This document shows positions 1 to 6,008 of a stretch of DNA of 6,008 nucleotides, piece after piece. A program made the position numbers and the translations under genes. The notes beneath the pieces are model-generated. The model was given only the letters and a program-made list of their open reading frames with translations. It was not told the DNA's origin and ran no database searches. The stretch is from NCBI GenBank assembly GCA_003157225.1, contig PMIZ01000155.1, positions 801 to 6,808 of the forward strand, given 5' to 3'. Source of the stretch: Actinomycetota bacterium (GTDB lineage: Bacteria; Actinomycetota; Thermoleophilia; RBG-16-64-13). Every line of letters begins with the position of its first letter. Position 1 is the stretch's first letter.

Positions 1-487
1 CGACGACTACGTGACGAAACCGTTTGAGTTCCCGGAGCTGATCGCCCGGGTCCGCTCGGTACTGCGGCGCGCCTCAACCAAAGCCCCGGTAGCGACGGAA
101 GGCGATCAGCCAGCGGGAGTCGGGACGGGGCGCGCGGTCGACGGCCAGGCGGGCGCCGGGGCTTCGCCCGCGCCGTCGCCTCTCACTCTGGGGTCCCTCA
201 CCATCGATCCTGGCGCCTACCTGGTGCGCAAAGGCCCTGCTGAGGTCCCTCTGACGGTGACCGAGTTCCGGCTGCTCTACGAGCTGACTCGCCACGCCGG
301 GCAGGTGTTGACGCGCGACCAACTGCTGGAGCTCGTGTGGGGCTATACCTATTTGGGCGATAGCCGGCTCGTGGACGTCCATGTGCAGCGGCTGCGAGCG
401 AAGATCGAAGACGACCCCGCCCGCCCTGCCTTCATCCTCACGGTGCGCGGCGTCGGCTACCGCGCCAGCCGCGGCGAGAGGGCCTGA
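1..487 (+). CDS. OmpR/PhoB-family response regulator, MtrA-like (5' partial)
   Basis: DNA-binding response regulator, the phosphorylated partner of the kinase that follows. The frame is open to the left edge (first full codon at 2-4), so the GTG at 11 is internal and the true start lies outside the window. About 161 codons are visible. Visible residues 1-8 read DDYVTKPF, the end of a receiver domain with its conserved Lys-Pro pair; the phospho-acceptor Asp is upstream and not seen. An Ala/Gly/Pro-rich linker (visible residues about 24-60) leads to a complete winged-helix domain (about 61-155), with LTVTEFRLL, LTRDQLLELVWGY, the recognition helix RLVDVHVQRLRAKIE and the wing motif LTVRGVGYRA. 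These blocks are very close to actinobacterial MtrA as I remember it. The stop overlaps the kinase start by one base, implying co-transcription and coupled translation. The OmpR-family call is near certain. The MtrA-like label rests on motif resemblance and gene order, not on an alignment. Confidence 0.93.
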   Translation, partial: DDYVTKPFEFPELIARVRSVLRRASTKAPVATEGDQPAGVGTGRAVDGQAGAGASPAPSPLTLGSLTIDPGAYLVRKGPAEVPLTVTEFRLLYELTRHAGQVLTRDQLLELVWGYTYLGDSRLVDVHVQRLRAKIEDDPARPAFILTVRGVGYRASRGERA

Positions 488-489
488 TG
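476..489 (+). promoter_or_regulatory. Shine-Dalgarno and coupled start of the histidine kinase gene
   Basis: The purine stretch GAGAGGG at 476-482 lies 4 nt before the ATG at 487. The regulator's stop TGA (485-487) shares its last base with that ATG, a TGATG arrangement typical of translational coupling. This supports 487 as the kinase start and the two genes as one operon. Confidence 0.65.
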
Positions 490-2001
490 GCCGCGTCCCC
501 TCGCCATCTCGCGCCCGGTCACCGGTCGTTGCTGCGACGGATCGCCCTGATCTTCACCGTCGCCGTGGCGGTAACTGCCCTAGCCCTTTCCTTCTCCGCC
601 TACTTCATTATCCGAGCAGCTCAGGAGAAGGACGCTCTTGACAAAGGCTTGACCCAGTCGAAGTTCAACCTCTTCCTTGCCGACGCGATGTTGCCCGCCA
701 CTCCCGGAGACGCCGACTACACGAGACTGGTAAACGCTTTTGAGACAAGAGGCGACTTCGCCACCCTCATCGAAGCCGGGTCGCTCACCCACTACTCCGA
801 ATTCACGGTCAGCCCTGAAGCAGCGCGGCAACTCGTGACCCCGGAGCTGGCGGCCAAGGTGGCGGAGGGCCACATCGGCTATCAGACTATCCTCATCGCG
901 GGAGCTCCCACGCTCGTCGTCGGCGGCCCGATCCGATCCGGAAATGTCACCATCTACTTCTTCTACCCCCAGAGTGCGCGCATTTCCGACCTCGCCAGGC
1001 TGCGCAACGTGCTGCTGATCGCCGGCGCGGTGCTCGCGCTGCTCGGCGCGATCGCCGGATTCTTCCTGGCCCGGGATCTGGTGAGACCCATCCGGCAGGC
1101 GAGCAAAGCCGCCGTCCGTATGTCGGAGGGCGACCTCGACATCCGTCTACCTGCCGGCCAGGACGAGTTCGGCATCCTCGCGGGGTCCTTCAACCGCATG
1201 GCCGAGAACCTGCAGACCAAGATGCTCGCTCTGGAGGCGGGACAGGCGCGCGAACGCCGCTTCGTGGCGGACGTCACCCACGAACTGCGCACTCCTGTGT
1301 CGGCACTGGTAGGTGAGGCCTCGTTGTTGAAGACGAGGCTGGAAACGGAGCCTTCGGCGTGCTCTGCCGAGGTAGGACGCCTGGTGAGCATGGTCAACAC
1401 CGACATCGGGCGGCTTCGCCAACTGGTCGACGACTTGCTCGAGATCAGCCGTCTCGAGGCGCAGGCCGCGGAGACGGTCATCGAGCCGGTCGATATCCCT
1501 TCGTTCCTCGAGCAATTGGTGCGCGCCCACGGCTGGGCGGACGCGGTTGCCATCGTACGGCCTACCTCCACCGCGGCGGAAGTGGCTCCGGCGGTTCCGG
1601 CGTCCGCGGGAACGCCCCAGCCGCAGCAGGGTGACGCCCTCGTGGCTCACGCCGACAGACGGCGGGTGGAGCGAATCGTGGTCAACCTAGTCGAGAACGC
1701 CCTTCGGCATGGTGATGGTCCCGTGACCCTCGAGATGCGCTCGAGCGCCGACGCGGAAGGCGAACGAGTCGTGCAGATCGCCGTTACCGATAGAGGTCCG
1801 GGCGTTGCTTCCGAGCATCTTCCCTATATCTTCGATCGCTTCTACAAGGCCGATCCCAGTCGCTCTGCCAGCCGGGGCAGCGGCCTCGGCCTCGCCATTG
1901 CGCGCGAGAACGCACGGCTGCTGGGAGGAGACGTGACCGCAGCGAACGTGCCGAACGGCGGCGCGCGCTTCGTGCTCACGCTGCCACCGAGTGAGGCATA
2001 G
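487..2001 (+). CDS. Membrane sensor histidine kinase, MtrB-like
   Basis: Complete 504-residue sensor kinase that should autophosphorylate on His and pass the phosphate to the regulator encoded just upstream. Domains in order: short basic cytoplasmic N-terminus; TM1 about 19-42; extracytoplasmic sensor about 43-174; TM2 about 175-195; HAMP about 196-248, including DEFGILAGSFNRMAENLQ; DHp helices about 250-330 with H-box RRFVADVTHELRTP (phospho-acceptor H265); ATPase domain about 395-502 with N-box NLVENALRHG (N404), G1 box DRGPG (435-439), F-box FDRFYKADPSR and G2 box GSGLGL (464-469). All catalytic boxes are intact. Segments such as ADPSR, RRVERI, DLLEISRLEA and the sensor stretch around LVVGGPI recall actinobacterial MtrB. 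An Ala/Pro/Gln-rich insert (359-383) separates the DHp and ATPase domains. The sensor's ligand cannot be told from sequence. The kinase call is near certain; MtrB-like is likely. Confidence 0.95.
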   Translation: MAASPRHLAPGHRSLLRRIALIFTVAVAVTALALSFSAYFIIRAAQEKDALDKGLTQSKFNLFLADAMLPATPGDADYTRLVNAFETRGDFATLIEAGSLTHYSEFTVSPEAARQLVTPELAAKVAEGHIGYQTILIAGAPTLVVGGPIRSGNVTIYFFYPQSARISDLARLRNVLLIAGAVLALLGAIAGFFLARDLVRPIRQASKAAVRMSEGDLDIRLPAGQDEFGILAGSFNRMAENLQTKMLALEAGQARERRFVADVTHELRTPVSALVGEASLLKTRLETEPSACSAEVGRLVSMVNTDIGRLRQLVDDLLEISRLEAQAAETVIEPVDIPSFLEQLVRAHGWADAVAIVRPTSTAAEVAPAVPASAGTPQPQQGDALVAHADRRRVERIVVNLVENALRHGDGPVTLEMRSSADAEGERVVQIAVTDRGPGVASEHLPYIFDRFYKADPSRSASRGSGLGLAIARENARLLGGDVTAANVPNGGARFVLTLPPSEA

Positions 2002-2126
2002 CAGCCTCCCGCCTCCTGGCGCCGGCCGCATCGTAACGGGATCGTTACCTGATCGCGGCAGGCTTGTTAAGTCGGCGGTCAAAGATGTTCTCGAGGCAAG
2101 ACATCGGGCAACAAGGAGGGAATCTA
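2002..2126 (+). promoter_or_regulatory. Intergenic leader between kinase and lipoprotein genes
   Basis: This 125-bp non-coding gap follows the kinase stop. Its first third is GC-rich (GGCGCCGGCC at 2018-2027), with no stem followed by a T-run, so no intrinsic terminator is visible. Its middle holds the repeated ATCG units and its end carries the lipoprotein ribosome binding site. An in-frame TTG at 2064 could in principle lengthen the lipoprotein, but it would place 21 mostly polar residues ahead of the signal peptide and has no clear SD. I read the gap as holding a second, possibly regulated promoter, with readthrough from the kinase gene also possible. Confidence 0.45.
2030..2062 (+). promoter_or_regulatory. 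Candidate OmpR-family regulator box (11-bp-phased direct repeat)
   Basis: Three consecutive 11-bp units start with ATCG: ATCGTAACGGG (2030-2040), ATCGTTACCTG (2041-2051) and ATCGCGGCAGG (2052-2062). The first two match at 7 of 11 positions; the third is degenerate. OmpR/PhoB-family regulators bind tandem repeats at about one helical turn, so this could be the target of the regulator at 1-487. The same stretch contains a 6-bp inverted repeat, GTAACG-GGAT-CGTTAC (2033-2048), so a dimeric palindrome reader is an alternative. TTGTTA/TGTTAA just downstream (2064-2070) is only a weak -10 candidate. Function is inferred. Confidence 0.4.
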
Positions 2127-2129
2127 GTG
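2113..2129 (+). promoter_or_regulatory. Strong Shine-Dalgarno deciding the GTG start of the lipoprotein
   Basis: AAGGAGG at 2113-2119 is a near-perfect anti-16S match, 7 nt ahead of GTG at 2127-2129. Starting there yields a compact lipoprotein signal peptide with Arg2 and Lys7 before the hydrophobic core. This favours 2127 over the in-frame TTG at 2064 and ATG at 2085. Confidence 0.88.
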
Positions 2130-3089
2130 AGAACCTTACTCGGCAAGCCGCTCCTCACGGCCTGCATTAGCTGTGTGTTCGTCCTCGTGGTGACGCTGCT
2201 GGCCTTCGTAGTGAGCGGCTGCGGCACCAGCGGGGTGGTCGGCGACGCGGGAACAGTGAGCACGACGGCGACTTCACTGGCAAGCGAAGAAACCACGACT
2301 ACCGCGCCTTCCGACACCACCACTACGGTCAGTGAAGAGACGACAACCACTGCAGTGACTGGCGGCAGGTTCACAGTAACGAAGGTGAAGGTGTACTTCG
2401 GGAAGAACGAGAAGATGGCCGCAACGGGTCGGGTGATCCCGGAGACTCAGCAGGTCGGGGCAGCCGCGATGAAGGCCCTGCTCGAAGGCCCGACCGCCGC
2501 CGAGAAGCAGGCCGGCATGTTCAGCTCCATCCCGGAGGGCACAACTTTCCTTGGCCTTGAGATCACGAACGGCATAGCGACCGTCGATCTGTCGAAAGAG
2601 TACGCATCAGGCGGCGGTAGTCTCTCCATGATGATGCGGCTGGCCGAAGTGGTGTTCACCCTGACCCAGTTCCCGACGGTCGATGGCGTGAACTTCAAGC
2701 TCGACGGCCAGCCGATCACCGTGCTTGGCGGCGAGGGCATCATCATCGACCACCCGATGAGCCGCAGGGACTATGAAGACATGTCGCCGGCCATCCTCGT
2801 CGAGTCGCCCACTCTCGGCGACAATGTGAGCAGCCCGCTCCGCGTCACCGGCAGCGCGAACGTTTTCGAAGCCGTGTTCAGCATCAGCGTCGTCGATGCG
2901 GCCGGACTCGAGCTTTCCGATCAGAGGGTGCAGGCCAGCGCCGGCACGGGTACCCGTGGGACCTTCGATGCGACCGTCGAGTTCAATCCCAGTCAGTCCG
3001 GTCCGGGCTCTCTGATCGTCTACTACAATTCGCCCAAGGACGGCTCCAAAGTGGTCGTGGACGAGATCCCGGTCACGCTCGAGAAATAG
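2127..3089 (+). CDS. GerMN/Gmad2-domain lipoprotein (LpqB-like position)
   Basis: Predicted 320-residue lipoprotein exported and anchored outside the cytoplasmic membrane. The signal peptide (1-31) has Arg and Lys near the start, a hydrophobic core (about 11-29) and lipobox VSGC with the lipidated Cys at 32. A flexible Thr/Ser/Glu tether (about 33-80) follows, including three TTTT blocks. Residues about 83-205 look like a GerMN domain: KVKVYFG strand, AAMKALLEGPTAAEK helix, IPEGTTFLGLEI, GIATVDLSKEY, and VVFTLTQFPTVDGVNFKLDG. Residues about 221-318 match the Gmad2 Ig-like fold: ILVESPTLGDNVSSPLRVTG, then NVFEAVFSISVVD, a GTFDATVEF strand and LIVYYNSPKDGS. GerMN and Gmad2 domains are known from spore-germination and other envelope proteins; neither implies sporulation here. 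LpqB, downstream of mtrAB in actinobacteria, also has GerMN but a different, longer C-terminus. By position it may modulate the preceding kinase; that is inference. Confidence 0.88.
   Translation: MRTLLGKPLLTACISCVFVLVVTLLAFVVSGCGTSGVVGDAGTVSTTATSLASEETTTTAPSDTTTTVSEETTTTAVTGGRFTVTKVKVYFGKNEKMAATGRVIPETQQVGAAAMKALLEGPTAAEKQAGMFSSIPEGTTFLGLEITNGIATVDLSKEYASGGGSLSMMMRLAEVVFTLTQFPTVDGVNFKLDGQPITVLGGEGIIIDHPMSRRDYEDMSPAILVESPTLGDNVSSPLRVTGSANVFEAVFSISVVDAAGLELSDQRVQASAGTGTRGTFDATVEFNPSQSGPGSLIVYYNSPKDGSKVVVDEIPVTLEK
2286..2351 (+). repeat. Thr-rich tether with 8-residue period
   Basis: Within the lipoprotein gene, codons 54-75 encode three TTTT blocks at residues 56-59, 64-67 and 72-75, spaced exactly 8 residues (24 nt) apart and separated by acidic or Ser/Pro spacers (EE, APSD, VSEE). 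The Thr codons vary (ACC, ACG, ACT, ACA), so this is a protein-level pattern rather than a recent DNA slippage product. It probably serves as an extended spacer between the lipid anchor and the GerMN domain. Confidence 0.75.
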
Positions 3090-3097
3090 CCGATTCG

Positions 3098-3163
3098 GCG
3101 AAGCCCGCCAGGGGCAGGCGCGGATGTTGTCTACTTCCGCTCCTGCCGCCCGGCGGGCTTCGC
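3098..3163. terminator. Long imperfect hairpin at the convergent gene ends, likely bidirectional terminator
   Basis: GCGAAGCCCGCC (3098-3109) and GGCGGGCTTCGC (3152-3163) form a perfect 12-bp stem. Inside it, GGCAGG (3113-3118) pairs with CCTGCC (3142-3147) and GCGGA (3120-3124) with TCCGC (3136-3140), closing an 11-nt loop (3125-3135). The hairpin begins 9 bp after the lipoprotein stop and includes the last codons of the opposing gene, whose stop (3131-3133) lies in the loop. Neither side has a clear T-run, so it may work with Rho, or mainly protect the 3' ends. Confidence 0.6.
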
Positions 3164-5959
3164 TCTGCACGCCCTCTGATGACTCTGGAAGACCAGCGTC
3201 GCCTGCAGCCTGTTCGTCACGCCGAGTTTGTGAAAGATGCGGTTGGCGTGCGTCTTCACTGTCTTCTCCGAGATGAACAGCTTGGCCCCGATGACCTTGT
3301 TGGGCATGCCAAGCGAGATCATCTTGAGGATCTCCCGCTCCCGTTCGGTGAGGGCGTCGATGCCTTCGCCTGAGTACGAGCCGGAGACCGCTCCGACCTC
3401 CGCCGACCCGGCGTTCGCGGCCAGGGGTCTGCGACGCGGAGGACCGAGCGACATGTCAGTGGGATAGGTCCTGCCTGCGGCCAACTCGAGGAAGTAGGCA
3501 CTCAGACGATCGGACAGGAGGGGCAGGATCTTGCCGCGAACGAACGAACCCGCTCCAAACCGATCACACAAAGCGAGGATAGGCGTCGCCACCTTCGCTT
3601 CCTGGCTGAAGAAGTGGACGTGCTCATGCTCGTCGGCTACCCGCATGGCTTCGCCGAGCGCGCCGGCGGCCTGCGCCTCGCGTCCCGAGCGCGCGTGAAG
3701 CCAGCCGAGGTAGAAGAGCGCGGGGGTGAGTACGCTCTTGAGGCCCGAGCGGCGCGCCATGCGAAGGGTATCTTCGAGAGAGGCCTGAGCCTCTGACTCG
3801 CGCCCCAATAGGACAAAGTCCATCCCCATCGCGACGGTCGCCTGCAGCCGTTCGAACACAGCCAACTTGTTCTTGTCCACGATCTCGAGGGCGGCCTGGT
3901 GATGCTCGAGCGCGCGCTTGGGATTTCCGTTGCGACGGCACAAGTCACCGAGGGAGTTCTCGGCCCAGAAGCTGATCTCGGGATCACCCGCCGTGGCACC
4001 GAGCGCTTGGGCCTCTCTGATCTTCACCACCGCAGTACGGTAGTCGCACCGGCCCAGAGCCGCCATGGCCTGGCTCAGATAGCAGGATCCCTCGACCCAA
4101 GAGTAGCCGCCGGAGCGAGCGAGTCTGTGGCATTCGCCCGCCAGCTGGTCGGCCCGATCGTACTCTCCCATCAGGTAAGCGATGACCGACCCTGCGTTGA
4201 GAGCCACAGCTCGTACAAAGGCTGTTTGGCGTCTGCCGGCATCTATCGCCTTGTCCGTCCACCGCTTCGCGGTGGGGTAGTGCCCTAGAGCGTAGAAGAG
4301 CCGGCCGCGGTGCACATCGACGCGGAGAGAAAGAAAGCCACGGCCTTCAGCCGGGACGAGGGCCAACGCCCGTTCCCAGTTCTCAACAGCCTCGTCCCAG
4401 CGACAGAGGTTGCTGAGTATCCCACCCTCCGAGACCAGCACTTCAGCCTTCTCCTGGGGCGTGTGGGCGAGAGACCGGCACCTCTTCATGACGTCCAGGC
4501 TGTCGTCCAGCAGCCCCTGATTGAGGAGACAGAACGCCGAACCGATGAGCACGGGCAGCAGGCCTTCCTTGTCGCCTACGCCGGAGAGACAGCGGGCGGC
4601 TCGCTCGTAGAGCTCGACCGCCTGCGCGAATCTAGCCTGTTGTTGAAGGATGCGGGCCTTGGTCACCAGGAACCAGGGGTTCTCGCTCTCCTCCGGAGTC
4701 GAGCCCGCGGGCATGAGATCCAGCCATTCGTCGCGGGTGAAGATCGGCCTCGGGCTCAGCGACGACACGGCCAACGCCCGGAGCGGGCGCTCCGCCTCCC
4801 GCAGGCGTCCGGCTCGCAGATAGAAGCAGGCGGCCTGATGGTGCTCGCCGATCCGCTCGAGATGAGCGGCGGCTCTGTCGACGGCGCCGGTGAAGTCGTT
4901 CTGTTGCCGGGCGTCGCGCTCAGCGAAGGCGCGCACCAGCGGGTGGATGGTGTAGCCCCGAGCCCCCGTGCTGCTCACGAGGAACCCGCGGGACACGAAG
5001 TCCTCGAGTATGCCCTCGGCCTGGCCGGGAAGCCCGGGGAGGAACGTTTCGTCTCTGGGGAATATCACCCGAGGAAGGAGCGCGGCGGCCAGCATGACCT
5101 TCGCTGCCGACTCATCCAGCCCGGACAAGATGTCTCGTTCCAGGTATGTGCGGAGATCTCCCCCTCGCGCGATTATCCCGGCTACGTCACGGCGGCTGAC
5201 AGCCGAGCCGTCCGACAAGAGACGTTGCCCCAATAGCACCAGGGCGGCCGGCCATCCCTGGGTGAGGCGCCAAAGAGCGCGAGCGTCGGAAGCCTGCAAC
5301 TGCAGACCCCAATTCTGGGCTACCCAAGCCGCCACCTCGTTGGGCGTGAGCCGCAGTTCGCGGCCGCGCAGACGAACGAGGCGGCCGCCAAGGGCCATTC
5401 CGTCGAGCTGGAGGGGAAGTGGCCGCCGGGAGGACAGCAACAGGGTCCATCTCGGAGGCAATCCCCGTGCGATGAGTTCGAGCGCGGTCACGACCGCCGG
5501 CGAGGAGTCGACCAGGTGAAGGTCATCGATGGCGACGAGCATTGTCTGACCTGCCAGGCCCGAGATGAAGTCCATTATGGCGGCAGTGAGATCCAGTGCC
5601 GCCCCGTCCGCCTGCGAGGGTGACGACCAGCGGACGGCCTGGCTTTGCGTCTCGTCGCTGAGGTCCATTCCCAGACCGGCCATCAGATACGTGAGAAACC
5701 GCAGAGGGTCTCGATCGCCCTCGTCCAGGGAGAAATATACAGTGCGGCCGCCGGCCGACGAGAGGAGGTCGACGATGAAGGCGGTCTTGCCGTAGCCCGG
5801 ACCGGCGACGAGCGAAACGAGACCTCCTCCCCGGACGGGCTCGGTGAGGGCGTGGAGACGCGGGCGGCTGAGGACGAAGCCCATGTGAGGCAAGCTAAGC
5901 TTAGCCGCCACGGTCCGAGCGCGTTGTTCTGCGATTTCTGAAGGTCGCATCACCGGCAT
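3131..5959 (-). CDS. Large ATP-binding LuxR-family (LAL/MalT-like) transcriptional regulator
   Basis: A 942-residue STAND-type regulator; the ligand is unknown. The N-terminal NTPase has a P-loop AGPGYGKT (52-59), Walker B LVAIDDLH (141-148, D145/D146), LLLSSR (173-178) and the LAL-typical LTQGWPAAL (232-240). A winged-helix-like part ends at GYTIHPLVRAFAE (334-346). Residues about 355-800 are helical TPR-like repeats, for example RFAQAVELYERA, RWDEAVENWERALALVP, GNPKRALEHHQAALEI and GREAQAAGALGEAM; these usually form the inducer-sensing arm. A Gly/Pro/Ser linker (about 828-869) leads to the C-terminal LuxR HTH (about 870-927) with LTEREREIL, SEKTVKTHANRIFHKLGV and NRLQA. Length and order are normal for LAL proteins. 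The start is uncertain: ATG at 5959 or 5950 both lack a clear SD, and the frame stays open to the right edge, though it has no ATG, GTG or TTG there. It converges on the lipoprotein gene, so it is a separate transcription unit. Confidence 0.93.
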   Translation of the reverse strand: MPVMRPSEIAEQRARTVAAKLSLPHMGFVLSRPRLHALTEPVRGGGLVSLVAGPGYGKTAFIVDLLSSAGGRTVYFSLDEGDRDPLRFLTYLMAGLGMDLSDETQSQAVRWSSPSQADGAALDLTAAIMDFISGLAGQTMLVAIDDLHLVDSSPAVVTALELIARGLPPRWTLLLSSRRPLPLQLDGMALGGRLVRLRGRELRLTPNEVAAWVAQNWGLQLQASDARALWRLTQGWPAALVLLGQRLLSDGSAVSRRDVAGIIARGGDLRTYLERDILSGLDESAAKVMLAAALLPRVIFPRDETFLPGLPGQAEGILEDFVSRGFLVSSTGARGYTIHPLVRAFAERDARQQNDFTGAVDRAAAHLERIGEHHQAACFYLRAGRLREAERPLRALAVSSLSPRPIFTRDEWLDLMPAGSTPEESENPWFLVTKARILQQQARFAQAVELYERAARCLSGVGDKEGLLPVLIGSAFCLLNQGLLDDSLDVMKRCRSLAHTPQEKAEVLVSEGGILSNLCRWDEAVENWERALALVPAEGRGFLSLRVDVHRGRLFYALGHYPTAKRWTDKAIDAGRRQTAFVRAVALNAGSVIAYLMGEYDRADQLAGECHRLARSGGYSWVEGSCYLSQAMAALGRCDYRTAVVKIREAQALGATAGDPEISFWAENSLGDLCRRNGNPKRALEHHQAALEIVDKNKLAVFERLQATVAMGMDFVLLGRESEAQASLEDTLRMARRSGLKSVLTPALFYLGWLHARSGREAQAAGALGEAMRVADEHEHVHFFSQEAKVATPILALCDRFGAGSFVRGKILPLLSDRLSAYFLELAAGRTYPTDMSLGPPRRRPLAANAGSAEVGAVSGSYSGEGIDALTEREREILKMISLGMPNKVIGAKLFISEKTVKTHANRIFHKLGVTNRLQATLVFQSHQRACRAKPAGRQERK

Positions 5960-5989
5960 TTCCCGCGGATCCCGGTCAAAGAGCGATCT

Positions 5990-6008
5990 GGAGGACTGTA
6001 GGTGCTCA
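5990..6008 (+). CDS. Possible start of a divergent plus-strand gene (3' partial)
   Basis: GGAGG at 5990-5994 lies 7 nt before GTG at 6002-6004, the same SD-to-GTG geometry as the lipoprotein gene. Only two codons (GTG CTC) fit before the window ends, so no product can be named. If real, only 42 bp separate it from the start of the minus-strand regulator, which is tight for two divergent promoters. The motif could be chance. Confidence 0.25.

Noticed and set aside
11..13. GTG at 11 as the start of the response regulator
   Set aside because: The preceding in-frame codons read DDY, matching the conserved receiver motif before V-T-K-P-F, so the gene clearly continues past the left edge.
963..1571. 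Minus-strand open frame of 202 codons inside the kinase gene
   Set aside because: It is antisense to the HAMP and DHp coding region; its composition is Ser/Arg-rich with no domain, so it is a shadow frame.
2064..2126. N-terminal extension of the lipoprotein from TTG at 2064
   Set aside because: The strong SD at 2113-2119 with GTG at 2127 gives a standard lipoprotein signal peptide; the extension would overlap the SD and the putative regulatory region.
2127..3089. Spore germination gene (gerM) reading of the GerMN lipoprotein
   Set aside because: GerM has two GerMN repeats; this protein has one GerMN plus Gmad2, sits with a two-component system, and no sporulation gene is nearby.
2607..3170. 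Minus-strand open frame of 187 codons over the lipoprotein gene
   Set aside because: It is antisense to a gene with clear signal peptide and domains and runs across the hairpin; its Arg/His/Asp-rich sequence has no recognisable motif.
4310..5236. Plus-strand open frame of 308 codons antisense to the LAL regulator
   Set aside because: It lies wholly inside the well-supported regulator gene, encodes no recognisable domain, and is expected from codon bias in GC-rich DNA.
5974..5979. TTGACC on the minus strand as a -35 box for the LAL regulator
   Set aside because: It is only about 14 nt from the ATG at 5959, so any -10 would fall in the coding region, and no TATAAT-like hexamer is found at suitable spacing.

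Overview
This is a GC-rich bacterial window carrying signal-transduction genes. It most resembles an Actinomycetota genome, perhaps a deep-branching lineage. That rests on the strongly MtrA/MtrB-like two-component proteins, the order regulator - kinase - GerMN-domain lipoprotein (as in the actinobacterial mtrA-mtrB-lpqB cluster), GTG start use and high GC. The taxonomic placement is inference; no rRNA or other marker is present.

Layout, left to right. Positions 1-487 (+) hold the 3' part of an OmpR/PhoB-type response regulator whose receiver domain is mostly cut off by the window edge. A 1-nt stop/start overlap (TGATG) leads into a complete membrane histidine kinase (487-2001, +). A 125-bp gap (2002-2126) follows, containing an 11-bp-phased direct repeat that looks like a binding site for an OmpR-family regulator. 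Next is a lipoprotein gene (2127-3089, +; start corrected to a GTG behind a strong Shine-Dalgarno), with a Thr-rich tether, a GerMN domain and a Gmad2-like Ig-fold domain. The lipoprotein gene converges on a 942-codon minus-strand gene (3131-5959) for a large ATP-binding LuxR-family (LAL/MalT-like) regulator. A long imperfect hairpin (3098-3163) sits across the convergent ends. The last 49 bp may hold the start of a divergent plus-strand gene (SD plus GTG at 6002).

How the genes may work together: the kinase senses an envelope signal through its extracytoplasmic domain and phosphorylates the regulator, and the lipoprotein probably acts outside the membrane as an accessory or modulator of the kinase, as LpqB does for MtrAB. 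The most interesting point is that the lipoprotein has the LpqB-type GerMN module but, at the C-terminus, a Gmad2-type Ig-like domain where LpqB has a beta-propeller-like region. With the putative regulator box in front of it, this looks like a compact variant of the MtrAB-LpqB system. The LAL regulator is probably an independent transcription unit. Nothing in the window indicates a mobile element, a CRISPR array or an RNA gene.
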